DNA of 64,000 bases from Alitta virens (Eukaryota; Annelida; Polychaeta; Phyllodocida; Nereididae). The stretch covers positions 18,651,162 to 18,715,161 of the forward strand of contig OW028581.1 in assembly GCA_932294295.1 (NCBI GenBank), given 5' to 3'. The notes below the pieces were generated by a model. It searched no databases and had not been told where the DNA came from. It saw only the letters and a program-made list of their open reading frames with translations. Made by a program: the position numbers and the translations under genes. Shown piece by piece: positions 48,086 to 59,990 of this stretch (its first letter is position 1; each line of letters begins with the position of its first letter).

Positions 48086-48446
48086 ACAGTGAAAGAGTCA
48101 CAAAAGAAGGAAGCTTAAACTTAGTACACAATGAGTAAATTATCAATGAGTTACATCAGAAGGAAACTTTCAATAAGTTACGTAAGAAGGAAAGCTATGA
48201 TCGAGTCACAAAAGAAGGAAACTTAACTAATCTTATAAGAGTTGCAAAACGAGTAAACTATCAAGGAGATTTTATTGAGAAAGAAATTTTCGATTGTTAC
48301 ATGAGAAGGAAACTTCCAAGGAGTTACTGAAGAAGGAAAGAGTTACAAAGAGGTAAACTTTCACTTAATGAGCTACAGAAGGAAATTTTCATTGAGTTGC
48401 AAAAACATTTAACTTTTAACTACATTTGCGAGTTACAAAAAGAGTA
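48086..48446 (+). repeat. Degenerate tandem array, unit ~35 bp (GAGTTACAAAAGAAGGAAA)
   Basis: GAGTYACAAAAGAAGGAAAC-type words, followed by TTTCAATGAGTTAC-like spacers, recur about ten times with substitutions and length changes. All frames contain stops. This looks like an old minisatellite. Confidence 0.65.
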
Positions 48447-49062
48447 AAGCCTATTTGGCTTAACCAACTCTTTAATTTATCGGTCTGGTGCTGCTGTTTA
48501 ATTAATATATTTCTTATTGGATGTGTCATGCCATTGCCTGCAATATTGGTTTTATACCAAAACCTATATTTAGCTGTTGGATATAATATAATTTTTACAA
48601 TTACCTGTTTTACCGGTTTTTTCCCCGCCCACCTAGTATTGTGCAGTAAGATCCACACATGTTGACAAGGTGTGCTGGAGCATTCTTGTATATCTGCAGA
48701 ATGTAATTGTGTGTGCTAATTGAATATAAACTGCTGCACAGCAAACCCCAATTTGTTTCATTTGATCATATCAGTTAACTTTTATAACTGTCTGACTCAG
48801 CTCAGATAGAATACATAATTTTTATAAACTTTGTAATCAATATCTTTAAATGCATTTTCTTACTAATTTAATTGGTTTTGAGATAAACAATACAAACCTT
48901 AAGACTAGCCAATATTTTTCGGCCAATATAAAGCTAATGGTACCAATAAATGAAAAACTGTAGTGTGAAATGTCAAGAAGAAGAAGAAGACGATAATGAT
49001 GAAAAAGAAGAAGCAAAGACAAAGAAGCGAAAAAGAAGAATATTAAAAGGACTTGGTCCTAC

Positions 49063-49176
49063 CAGTTTCACAAGTGACTCCAGTCCATCCTGCATCACAG
49101 GTGCAAACAAATGAATTTTATGTTGTGTGACATGATGCACCATTATTGCAAGGATCACTGTTGCACTCATGGTTTG
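49063..49176 (-). pseudogene. EGF exon with one in-frame stop
   Basis: This is a 114-bp phase 1-1 EGF exon with intact acceptor (CTACAG) and donor (G|GTAGGA). It reads ECNSDPCNNGASCHTT, then TAA, then NSFVCTCDAGWTGVTCET. All six EGF cysteines are in place, so a single nonsense codon is the only visible damage. Length and phase equal those of the intact second EGF exon at 54,262-54,375, which supports membership of the same family. No partner exons are evident nearby. Confidence 0.75.
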
Positions 49177-50897
49177 CTGTAGAAAAAAGAAAGCGAAAGC
49201 ATTGACCATCTTCCCTCCTTAGAGACGACACACGCCCGTGTGTGCTTTTACTTTACTGTTGCCATGATTAAATATTAAATCAATGATAATTGTTGCAATT
49301 GTATAGGCCTATCAACTGGTATAAAAATGTAGAAATTGATTAAAGTAATAATTTAACTAACTTTTTACGCAGAACATCAATGCCAACCGAACGTAAATAC
49401 AATGATTGTGCTTAACGAATTGATTAATTTTATGGTACAAATATTCCAAAGACAACTCAGATTTGTTGTACCTACTAGACTTAATTGTTCAATAGCATGT
49501 AATATATTTTACAAAAATTTGAGTACCAGTGCATCATAACTTGCATTATAATTTACATCGATTTATCATACATGAAGCTTGCAACTTAGTAGATTGCAGT
49601 TCGTTTATTTATTATTTACGGCATTTGCATGGACAGTACTGTCAATAACTTGGTAAAAGGAGAAAAATGGACCTACACCAGAGCGAGGACTTTCACACGA
49701 TGATGTCACAAGATTTAATTACTCTCCAGTGGAGGAGGCATGATTAGGTCAAACCAAAGAAATTATAGCGTCAAGAACCATCATGCTGATTGACCTACAC
49801 AAAGAAGACCAAGAACACGCACATGTTTCGTAAGTATGACGCGCTTTGCCTACAGGGAAAAGGAGGCGCATTGTTAACCAAGCTGATTACGTCATGAACA
49901 GAAAACAATCGGCGACTATTGAGTGACATCCAGAGCTCTGACTGATTATGACGTCGTATGCCATGATACGGACATAATAGCGTTCCAGATTTTGGTGACG
50001 TTAAGTCAATGTCAATTGCATTTATCTGGGACCTGTTGCTACTGCTGAAAGACTGCATTCCAATATCCAAATAGTCAAAATATCCCCCAAAATAGTGTCT
50101 GAGCGAAAAAATAAGAAATAGATCCTATCAAATAATCCAAAATCGACTCGCCGGATAATTTTAGTTAATACTGTCCCATGAGAGGTCGCTGCAATACGGG
50201 CCTTAAACAGCATGATACCAGTTGCGGAATGGCGGATTTTAAGCCAGAATAGTGATTTGAATGATTTCAATGGTTTAGTGTGCTTTGTTGATTCTGTGTG
50301 AAATGCATGAATTCAAAATCATTGCTATGTTTTCATTAATTACAAAATTTAACAGAAATTGTGCTGTTTAATGATTATTGCAATAATATTTTGATTTTAA
50401 TGTACAGTATGTGCATTTTTATTGTGTGTACCTCCTTTTTAATTATTAATCAAAATAAATGTAGGAACATGGATACAAACAATCCATGTACAGTGTAATA
50501 GTTAACTACATGTATACCTTAATATGAGTTTTAATGAGTGTAAAGATGGGAGTAATCGCTAATAATGATGATGATGAAAGTGGAATTATGGCTTAATATA
50601 AATTATTAATATGTTAATGCCAAAGTATGATGCCGAAGGCCACTATGTCGCTGAATGCAATGCAAATACATAAAATATATAATTATATTTGATATCAATG
50701 CATTAAAAGCAAATTTATAGCATTAAATGAAAGGCAGAACGTCATAGAATTCATTTCTGAAGAGAAACGGTATCCATTTGCTCTCGAAACTGCAAAATTT
50801 GCCGTAGGTACCATTTGACAGCTGACCTTATGAAAGCGAACGTTCGCTGACCACAATGACCGGAGCGCATAACTTCATGAAAAGTTGATCAAATTTC

Positions 50898-50976
50898 TCA
50901 GAAAGGTATTCTATGACTTTCTGGCTTTTATTTAATCATTAAATAAAAGCCAGAAAGTCATAGAATACCTTTCTGA
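50898..50976. repeat. Perfect hairpin, 39-bp arms with 1-base spacer
   Basis: The arm starting TCAGAAAGGTATTCTATG (50,898-50,936) is followed, after a single C, by its exact reverse complement (50,938-50,976). The right arm and following 35 bp also have a diverged direct copy at about 50,719-50,803 (TCATAGAATTCATTTCTGAA; GCAAAATTTGCC). Confidence 0.9.
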
Positions 50977-52859
50977 ACAAATACGGTATCCAGTCCCTTT
51001 GAAAACGGCAAAATTTGCAGTGTTATGCGGCAATTTGCATGGCCATTTCGTTCTGTTGTAGCAGTGACCTATATAGCAGTCTAGACACGTCACTGCGCAT
51101 GCACTAATATTTAATTCAGTGAGGAAGAGGCCCCTGGCGGGTTTTCAAAATTGAACGACCAATAAAAGGTATAAGACACTGCAAGAATTCCCCATCTGGG
51201 GCCTCTTGCCCGAACATGCACGAAGCTGTACAACGCACTTCGGTCATTTCCGTCGGAGTTCGCCATCTTGTGACCGGATACAGCCGAGGGACACGTGGAG
51301 GCAACAAACAACGATTTAAAGAAATGTTACACTGCGTGCCAATAATAACTAGTACCTAGATAAATAATGTCATAAAAAACACATGTTACCAAATCTCGTA
51401 ACCAACGTTAGGAAAACTTTGTTTGTATACAATTGTGCATGGTGAGATTTAAATTCCAGAAAAGGCTCAGTCAAAATTATCGTGCTGGCGCTGCCACCTG
51501 TCGCTGGTTTTGTAGTGAGTGCTGCCACCTAGCTCCTGCAACTTTGAACATACAGCCTATGGCCTCTGGCCTTCGGCTATTATAAAACTAGATTAAAATG
51601 GCATGATTGACAGTAATTATAATCAAATACTTCATGTCTTTAATTGGCATGTTCATCATCATTTTCATCATTGTGGTGTAATTAATTTTTATGTTTTTTT
51701 TATTTCTACATACATTTATAAATTTTATTTAAATTTTTTTAAATTATCTGATTAATTTATTTAATTCTAACATTTTGTAAAAAAAATTTAGAATCAGTTA
51801 TATACCCAAACTATATAATAACTGATTTTGTAAAATACGGAGTTGCAATTTAACAATATTTTCCAATCGATGAAGCAGATGAGAAATGGGTGATATATAT
51901 TGATACTTGAAATTTGGAGACAGGAAACCAGTAAACAGAGTGGTAATTATTTTTTATTGCCCTTGTCTAATTAAATATGTGTAACTGCTATATCTAACAG
52001 ATAAATAAATCCAGAAACATTTATTTCTGTCTCATGAAACATTCCTCTGATCTTAGCACTTTCTGGTATTAATAATATAAATATTTTCCTATAAATGTCT
52101 ACTAGGAAGTTTCAAAGTCACTGTAAACAGAGTTGTAAAAAACCATACATGGCCAGTGTTTTCAATAATATCAGATTTGTTTGCATATATATTTTATTAT
52201 TATTGAAGAAAAAAAATGATTTGAGAGCTCTATATGGATTTTGTAGATAACAATGAAAATTTCAGTTCACAAAGGTAGGGGTGCGGACTTTCAAATTTTA
52301 TTAAAGGCATATAACCTGAAATTAGAAATTCTCTTCTTGAGAGATGTCAACGTTGTTTTCTTATCATAAAACACATAATTTATACTACATGTGAGTGAAA
52401 ACAGCTGAAAATCTAATAATTATTTACGAAGATATGACATTTTGAAATCAGTGGACAGAACTTTCCAGTTTGGGGTCCTTTTATATATATTAGCATCGGT
52501 CGGGACGGTCTGCAAGGTCCGCAATTTACTGAACGTACTCGGCATAGCTTTCTGGGAAAAGCCAGGGAGCGATATTAGAAGTATTCGCCGGTAAGCCCAA
52601 AAACCACAGATATATTCTTTATATAAGTCATAGGGGATTTCGGCGAGCCAGCCCAAAGGCTAGCTCATCGCCCAAAAACCTGCTTATCGGCCCAAAGGAC
52701 ACAGTATCCAGCCCAATATGCAATATCGGCAGATATTGGATATTGGCAGCAACACCTGTGATCTTAGATCAACTGGGGGCGTTAAAGAACTCCGGCGCGC
52801 AATGCATGCTGGGAAAAGGAAGTGCAGCGTTTACAATGTGAAGTTGAGGGAGTGGTGCT

Positions 52860-53250
52860 TGCACGATTCAGTTGATGAAAATCGATTAATGACAGGTGCT
52901 TTCTTCAGTAAACATTCTTTTAACAAAACCCAAAGAATTCTGTAATGTGTGTCTGAAATCATCTTTATTTGATCAATGCTGACGTTAATTTGAGGCTAGA
53001 TCTTAAAAAATGGCATGTGTGGAAGGTATGATGATATGATGAGAAATCCAAGAAACAAGTCTTTGGTTTCTAAGTTTCAACATGACAATTCTCATAGGAA
53101 TACTAGTTGGTTTCTGTATTTGTGAATTTCAGTTCTATATAGCCATTATTGGTTTTTCATTTAAGGTTATGATTACAGATAACATTATTTCAGGTGATTA
53201 TTACAGATGACTTTATTATTTTTGGTAGTAGTTTTTTACCTAAGGAAATG
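52860..53250. repeat. Segmental duplication block, copy 1
   Basis: Shares GAATTCTGTAATGTGTGTCT, TTTGATCAATGCTGACG and GAAATCCAAGAAACAAG, in order, with 57,000-57,390. It ends in a TTTGGTAGTAG remnant that in the other copy is the end of an EGF exon. It is part of the tandem expansion of the EGF/fucolectin-like family. Confidence 0.8.
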
Positions 53251-53674
53251 ATTACAGACAATGATTTAAAAAAATTTTGAAAACTGTAAAGGTATAGTGC
53301 TAGACCGAGTGTACAAAATCGGTGTGCTGCGTTAGCAGTTTCTTTAACGCAGCGCACTGACTGTGTACACTTGCTCTAGTATAGCCGGTCTGATTACTAA
53401 AATTATGAAAATTGTTAAAAGTATGAAAACAAGTACATATATTCATTTCTAAGATCTAACAGAAAAGAAGTTCGAGGGATGTTGACTATTTCTATCAGAG
53501 GGCTGACTAAATTAATTGATTGAAAACCTGTATTACATTTTTTGCATGATTTAAAACCACCATTTTATTCACTGAAATACATACACTTGTGCAATTGCAG
53601 AGGTGTGTAATTAAAGCACGTATGTTTTGTAACTACAATTAGCTATGTAAAAGCTGCAACAACAAGTAATTAAC

Positions 53675-56600
53675 TTATGGCATTGTAAGACTTCTAGTGT
53701 ACATTTCGCAGAGTTTGCAGTTAATTTGAGGTTGAAGAAAATAGATGACCACATATTTAACATGACCTATGTATGTACACAAGAACTGATAGTGCGTGGC
53801 TATATTTACATCACTATCGGCCATCATTATGCATACTTGCTGTTTGAATTTATCATCCAGAATAGAAATCATAAACTCATGTACATTGCTGAGAATGTTA
53901 GTTCCTCTTATGTCCACAATCATACGAGTGCGCCACAGTTGATCCACTGGTACCACTGCCATCTGGTGTTTTGTGTTGTTAACAAATGGAACGCAGGTTG
54001 TAACATCATTATCTGTGACCAATGTTGTTCTCTGAGCCATAGATTCCTTCATGTTGCTGAAGGAGCACATTGGTTCTGATGAAATTATTGCAGTCCCATA
54101 GACCTCTGAAAATTAATCTTAAGTATTATGACCAATAGGTGCCGATGATGTTCTGCATGAATAACTTTACTTACATCCGTAAAAATTAGTTTTGGATGTT
54201 AATATCTGTTTCTGTGTTTTATTATCCTTTCATTTCTCCCAATATATCTTTAGGAAGTTACCTAATTTGCAGTGTGAACCAGTCCAACCAAGACGACATT
54301 CACAGGCATATCCAGCAGTTTTATCAATGCAAGTTCCCTCATTCTGGCATGGCGAACTTACACATTCCTCAATATCTGAATTTAAAGTATTATAAAACAC
54401 TTTTGAACAGACTAATTAGAATAATTGGCAAAAATAACCATCAAGTATGCTATTTAAGTGCCAAAAAAGAAAACAAGGCAGATCAATAATGAAAAATTGG
54501 CATATTTTATTCTTATGTATTCTCATGAGGTGATATACTGGGTAGACCTTGAATGAATATTCCCTGAAGGTATCACCTTTTTTGGTTTTCATTGGATTTG
54601 AATAGAAAATAAAATTAACTGAGAAAATACTTTAAATAAAAATAAAAATTTCATTCATTTTGTCATATATGGATAATACCCATCAGTCTCCTACCTAATA
54701 CACAATCTTCCAGTGTACCCTTCATGACAAACACATGAGAAATTAGAAATGCGACACAGTCCAAAGCTTATATACCAAGTAAATTTTTGACAAAGGGATT
54801 AATCTAAAAAATAGACAAACTAATATGAAAATATGGGATTGTAGAGGATTACAGGCTGGTCCACAGAGTAAAAAGTAGAAGCAATGTACAGTAAAACCTA
54901 GAAAGAGGACTGTGACCCACTGCCTGTCTGTCTCAATCTTGCTTAATGGAGGCATTTAGCCCCTATTGAGTCAATACAGAGAAAGACTAACAGCATATGG
55001 GTAAAAAGTTGGCTGCAGTGCCCCTTTTTTAGTGGAAAAAGATCAGAAAATACCGGGCAAAAATGCTAAAATTCAATCAAACATTACGAACAAAGAAAGG
55101 ACAACAAACAAAATCTGCTCCAGACCGACCAAACATTCCTGGCCTAAGAGCAGACGTGACATGACGTGAGGTGAGATGAAAGTAACTATGAGACCATGCT
55201 GCAAAACTGGAACTAGGGTACCAACTTAGGGGCATGCAAAGCATCAGTGTTTGGGTCTGGCCGCATATAAATTTTATATGCCTCAGATCTCCATCTACCG
55301 GATCGCTGGATGGTATGCCTGGGTAAAGCTGCCCTTGCAGCCTAAGTGGCTGCGCTGACCCGCAGTAGAAAGCTGCTGCGGATCTAACCCCGTTCTAGTT
55401 GCCAGTCACTTGATGATCATATTAAAAAGGAAATAATCCAAGCAATACGCCATTTGAAAATCGAAATAAGGGATCCTGCTGAGATCCAGGGTATCTCTTG
55501 AAATACATACTGCGCAAACTGGATGCTGAGAACAGCCAACACAGACCAGAAAACCATGAGGGTTAATCTTTGAAGACAAGATGGAATAAGTCAATTGAAA
55601 ATTCAGATGAGTAAAGAAAGATATGTCATTGGTTGACTTGAACATTCATTTACATCTGAAACATTAGAGAAACTGCAATGGTATCCCATTTATGTACATG
55701 TAAATAATTAATATGTGATATTATCCTCTGATTGGCTGAAGGCTGATTTTGTCATATGGATGGTACCTATCAGGCTTATACCTAATACGCAATGGGTTTC
55801 CAGTCCACCGTTCACGACAAACACATAAGTATACTTGGCAATTTGATCTTTGCAGCTTCTGTGATTTTGGCATGAATTACAATAAATATGAATGCCATCT
55901 CAATCAAATATGTTAATAATTATACATTTGATAATATTAATGTGGCATGACAAAGAGTGCTCCATTGTAATACCGTAAGATTGTATTACCATGATATATT
56001 ACCGCTAGATGGCATAATGGGCTGACAGGTGCTGCCACCTGTTGAAAGTTTGCATCTAATTTGTTTATCATAAAGAATATGTTTGCCGGGAAATTCCTTT
56101 AGAAATGCATGGTAATACAATGTCATGGTATGACAAAGTAGCACTCTATATCTCATCAATATCACATATTTTTCCTATCCACTCTTGATCACAACTGCAC
56201 GAGTATGAGCCATCATGATTGTTGCAGCTCCTTCCATCTGATAATTTTCTGGAGAAAGCAATGGTAACGGAGTAAGTGTTACGGTTTTATCCCTTCTTTG
56301 TTAGGTAATGAATGTGAGTGGCTGTGGCAGCTTGTACATTTTGTTGACTGGAATCTTCAGAGGAACCACCTCAACCACTAAGAAGACTCATCTTTGTTAG
56401 CTTTACCTGTTTCACAATTGGTTCCAGTCCATCCATCTGAACATCTACATTTATAGGCGTCGTCATCTACTATGATGCATGTTGCATTATTTTGACAAGA
56501 ATGAATGTCACAAGAATGAGAGGCTGGAACAAAAAGGATCAAGTACAATTTAGAATTTAGAATTTTTCTTTATGATTGTATATACATGTATATTAAAGTC

Positions 56601-56823
56601 TAAACGAACATGCCATGAATAAAAATTCCTATAACCAGACTGGTTTACAAAAAAATTTACAAATATAATCTGGTTAATTGTCAATGAGGGAAATCCCTTT
56701 AATGTCTTCATGATGCATGGTGAATGGCACTTGAAATTCAAATTAAAAAAGTAAGAAATCCTTACCATTTGCTGGAATAAACAGGAATGTACAAAGTATG
56801 ATAGGAAAGATATACTTGTCCAT
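53675..56823 (-). CDS. Secreted protein: signal peptide, two EGF domains, fucolectin-like domain
   Basis: Four minus-strand exons, all joined in phase 1, give 239 residues: 56823-56766 (signal peptide MDKYIFPIILCTFLFIPAN), 56523-56407 (EGF, SCQNNATC...GWTGTNC), 54375-54262 (EGF, ECVSSPCQNEGTC...GWTGSHC) and 54105-53675 (terminal domain, stop 53677-53675). The terminal domain has TTLVTDNDVTTCVPF, a central LWRTRMIVDIRGTN and a final KLCEMYT, resembling the fucolectin/F5-8C (FTP) fold, whose members end LCEVEVY. Conserved sugar-binding residues are not obvious. The protein is probably extracellular, in recognition or adhesion. EGF scraps at 56,16x-56,24x, 55,77x-55,86x and 54,69x-54,74x lie in the introns and are excluded. 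The domain assignment of the last exon is the weakest step. Confidence 0.7.
54690..54770 (-). pseudogene. EGF half-domain remnant
   Basis: Reads CRISNFSCVCHEGYTGRLC then a stop. The N-terminal cysteines are missing. Flanks (CCTAATACACAATCTTCCAG) match those of the fragment at 55,770-55,870. It lies in the intron of the intact gene. Confidence 0.55.
55770..55870 (-). pseudogene. EGF remnant with frameshift
   Basis: Minus-strand reading gives CNSCQNHRSCKDQIAKYT in one frame and CVCRERWTG in another, so a one-base shift splits the domain. No usable splice donor follows. It lies in the intron of the intact gene. Confidence 0.55.
56160..56245 (-). pseudogene. EGF remnant or unused exon
   Basis: Reads RSCNNHDGSYSCSCDQEWIG then KICDIDE. 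The first cysteine pair is missing. Its only acceptor (CTCCAG) would enter in the wrong phase for the neighbouring exons. It is probably a relic. Confidence 0.5.
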
Positions 56824-56999
56824 GTCTGCAGTTGTTCCTCAACTCCTTGAATGAAGAGTCTCAACATTGCCATACAGCAAATTATGCAATTAGATTGATT
56901 CGGTAATGTCTCTCAATATAATTGTCTACTGTTGAATATTGTTGGAAGACCACATTGATTTCATAATGTGGCAATTTTGTAAAGTGACTGAAATGTTTG

Positions 57000-57390
57000 C
57001 TTGCGTGACTCAGTTGATGAAAATCTGTTAATAAGGGGTGCTTTTTTCAGTAAACTTTCTTTCAACAAAACTAAAAGAATTCTGTAATGTGTGTCTGAAC
57101 TCATCTTTATTTGATCAATGCTGACGTTAATTTGAGGCTAGATCTTACGCAATGGCATATAGTATAGTTTAATTCTGGGCGCAGGTTTAATATGTATAAG
57201 GCATAATGAAAAATCCAAGAAACAAGTCTTCGGTTTCTAAGCATTTACAACATGGCAGCTCTCATTGGAAATACTAGTTTGTTTCTGTATTTAGAAATTT
57301 AAGTTCTAGATATTATTTTTCTTTTGATTTTTATTTTAGGTTATGATTACAGATAACTTTATTGGCTTTTGGTAGTAGTTCCATCCAGCT
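57000..57390. repeat. Segmental duplication block, copy 2
   Basis: Partner of 52,860-53,250 in the same orientation; long near-identical words alternate with small gaps. It overlaps the end of the decayed EGF exon at 57,360-57,483. Confidence 0.8.
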
Positions 57391-57791
57391 TTGCAGTAGC
57401 ACATAAACCAGGGAAAACTAGATGTATCACTGCAAGTTCCACCATTTTTACATTTTTACATGGTTCGAATAGACATGGCAACACTGTATAAGAAAATATT
57501 AAAATAAAATGACGGTGAAATGTTTAGGTTTAATTCTCAACTTCGATGTTAATATTTTCATTCTGTTTGAATAGGTTAGTTTGAATAAAGTGTAAATGTT
57601 GGTAAGGATTCAGGAAGATAGTAGATTTGAAATTTGATGAAGATCGTGTAAATTTATGGACATATGCAAATATTTTCTATACCCGAGGTCAATAAACAAT
57701 TCTTATATTATTAAGAAAGATTCAAACCTTTCACTGGTAAAAACAGGAGCGCAGCACCAAATACAATTGTCCAGTTCAGCTGCAGGTCCAT
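57360..57791 (-). pseudogene. Decayed EGF/fucolectin-like family member: signal-peptide exon plus broken EGF exon
   Basis: The exon at 57,791-57,728 encodes MDLQLNWTIVFGAALLFLPVK with a phase-1 donor (G|GTTTGA). The next exon (57,483-57,360) starts correctly (VLPCLFEPCKN). An 8-bp tandem duplication (GTAAAAAT twice) then shifts the frame before GGTCSDTSSFPWFMCYC. The GWTG-x-C end and donor are lost. No fucolectin-like exon of its own follows before the next gene. Confidence 0.65.
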
Positions 57792-58689
57792 CTTCCTCAG
57801 CTGTCTCCAGAACCAATTAGTGAATTTGGTTCTTACCAGACATATTTATTCGGATAAGGCTTTTTGGTGTTTTTTCATAGTAACAAGTTAGAATCAAGCA
57901 ATATTTTTTAACAATTCATTGATGGTGACTGGAGGAAAGCCATTTGTCCACGGATCAATTTCATTTCTGAAATGTCACCACTGACATCAGTTCTGTTGTC
58001 CAATTAGATCTATAATTATATCACATTACCATGAAAAACACAATTATGTATTATGATAATTCAGAGCCTAGTTACTTCTATTAGGTTATTATTTGTTTTT
58101 TTACAAGTCGTTAGTTCCTGGCATTGATCTCTGCTAGACTAATAAGCACATCTCATCATGCTCATTACATAACACTATCTCATCCTGGGGGATATTTTTC
58201 AGTTGTATGATGAGTAAATTATACATGAAGGTAATATTGACGCATGAACATTTATAGCTAAGCAAATTAAAGAAATACAAAAAAGTCATGCTGGAAATTG
58301 GACAAATGCCACTCTTTCTAAACAGTAGGTGGAGAGAGTTGTTTTCCAAGCAAAATGTTATATTTTCCCATACAATGCATTTGAAAGAAAGTAGCTCATA
58401 CCATTATATCAAACTTTTCATGTTCATCTCACATAGAGTCCAGGTAATATGTGGCTTATGAAAGTAAATAACTACTCTCACAACCTTGTAGGTCGAGTGG
58501 TTCTCAAGATATAGCCAAATTAGCTACAAAATTACCTGCATGAAAGACCAAAATCATATACTGGGGGTGAACTGGCATAAGGAGTTCTTCAATTTCTCTG
58601 ATATTTCACAGTGTTTGTTTTGGACCCTATGGAGAACTTTTGGAAAGGTTTGGCTCAGATCGGACAACTTCATCGAAATTTGGTATGGC

Positions 58690-59634
58690 CTACTATGTAT
58701 GTACAAGAGAACTGATAATGAATGGCTGTATTCACATACTTATTTGCTATCATTACACATACTCGCTGGTTGAATTTATCATCCAGGATGGCAATCTTAA
58801 ACTCCTCTGATGTATGCAAGCAGAACTTGATAACCCGGGGCTCTTAGATGACATTGTATTCTGCTGGATTTCTGGACATGCTGGCATTGAAGGGAATGGA
58901 AAAGCAGACCTGGCAGCAAAAAGGGCTCTTACAAAAGAGATAACTGATTTTACTATCCCATACACTGATTTTAAAATGACTATAAAATCTTTTATCATGT
59001 CTTCCTGGCAAAGAAAATGGAATGAATGTAATTACAACAAGTTGCATTCAATCTTACCTTGCATTCAAAATAAAATACCTAGTAGGTTCAATACTCGCAA
59101 AGATCAAGGAATATATCACAGATGCCTCATAGGACATTTAAGACTTACACATTTACACCTTTTAGTCAATGAACCGGCACCGGCATGCCAGAGTTGTCAG
59201 TGCCCCCTTAACATCAAACATATTTTATTAGATTGCATCCATTTACAACACATTAGAAGACCTTTGTTTCAAGCTACTACCTTACAACATCTCTTTACAA
59301 GATATCCAACGCAGACAATTATTGATTTTTTACATGCTTCTGGTTTTTACCACCAAATATAGATAATTAATCTTAACCTAGACAGACTCTACATAGCCCA
59401 CTCAGGTGCTGATGAGGCGTTAAACAATAACACACAAACACACGTGTGTACAACCATGAGTGAGAACCACAATTGGTTGACTGGAACTAGTGCCATCTGG
59501 TGTGGAAAGCAAGTTGTTATGTCATTATCTGTGACCAATTTTGTCCTCTAAGCCATACATTCCTTCATGTTGCTGAAGGAACACATTGGGGCTGCTGATG
59601 AAATCATTGCAGTTCCATGGGCTTCTGAAAGTAC
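58690..59634 (-). pseudogene. Fucolectin-like exon split by a LINE insertion
   Basis: From the acceptor (59,636) the minus strand reads AHGTAMISSAAPMCSFSNMK, closely matching the intact gene, but a TAG replaces the CAG of MAQ and part of the exon is deleted. Near 59,450 the reading is interrupted by a 5'-truncated LINE (58,814-59,440). The homologous remainder resumes at about 58,810-58,690 (plus-strand landmark AATTTATCATCCAGGATGG, compare 53,850). The end of the domain is gone. A signal-peptide-like relic lies upstream at 59,945-59,990. Confidence 0.8.
58814..59440 (+). mobile_element. 5'-truncated LINE copy (RNase H end plus C-terminal tail)
   Basis: This copy of the 26,497-30,600 LINE lies on the opposite strand and starts inside RNase H (QAELDNPG). 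It has a ~36-bp internal deletion just before IVFCWISGHAGIEG, then stays in frame to 59,362. The RNase H GNEKAD motif is GNGKAD. The tail ends GGCGTTAAACAATAACAC. The poly-A run that is broken in the full copy has five A here, which shows the ancestral frame. Confidence 0.85.
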
Positions 59635-59944
59635 AAATCATTATCATCGCAGTAGTTGTATACTGTATGACAAAGTGTTAGATGAAGCTTGAAAATTAAT
59701 GATTATAGTAAAAAAAATTGGACATCAACTTTACTAGCAACATCTGGATCTACCTTGAGATTTTTTCTAGCTTACATCTATTTGCAGGCCAATATATTTA
59801 TTTATTTTTGAAATATTTATTTTAGAATTTATATTTAATGATAAAATTGACTAAGATTATATTATCATTGGAATGTGTTATATAAATATATCTAAACGTA
59901 TTATGACATAAGACATCAAAGTGTAAGACAGAAATATATTCAAA

Positions 59945-59990
59945 CCTCTTGCTGGTGAGAACAAGAGAGCAGCACCAAGTATTATTAATT
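59945..59990 (-). pseudogene. Signal-peptide exon relic of the EGF/fucolectin-like family
   Basis: The minus strand reads LIILGAALLFSPAR, against WTIVFGAALLFLPVK at 57,728-57,791, with the same donor context (G|GTTTGA). The start codon is lost. It is probably the 5' end of the split pseudogene next to it. Confidence 0.6.

Larger units (their letters stand above)
46393..49062. other. Intergenic region, mostly unique AT-rich DNA
   Basis: It holds SINE copy 8 and the degenerate 48.1-kb tandem array, listed separately, plus an A-run at 46,719-46,745 and a GAA-rich stretch at 48,974-49,042. No convincing exon is seen. Confidence 0.45.
49177..53674. other. Intergenic region with a long hairpin
   Basis: A palindrome lies at 50,898-50,976. 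At about 51,100-51,300 a G+C-richer patch contains an open minus-strand frame with GCCATCTTG over its ATG (51,266), but no domain; I do not call it. Block 52,860-53,250 repeats at 57,000-57,390. I see no convincing gene. Confidence 0.4.

Noticed and set aside
51111..51311. Minus-strand first exon starting MANSDGNDRS with a GCCATCTTG start context
   Set aside because: The patch is richer in G+C and the YY1-like start context is suggestive, but no donor, partner exon or domain could be supported.
52420..52656. Minus-strand open frame of 78 codons
   Set aside because: No domain or splice partners. The flanks hold GCCCAAA-type repeats, and the frame could be accidental.
56160..56245. Third EGF exon of the intact EGF/fucolectin-like gene
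   Set aside because: The only acceptor gives the wrong phase and the first cysteine pair is missing; skipping it leaves a perfect reading frame.
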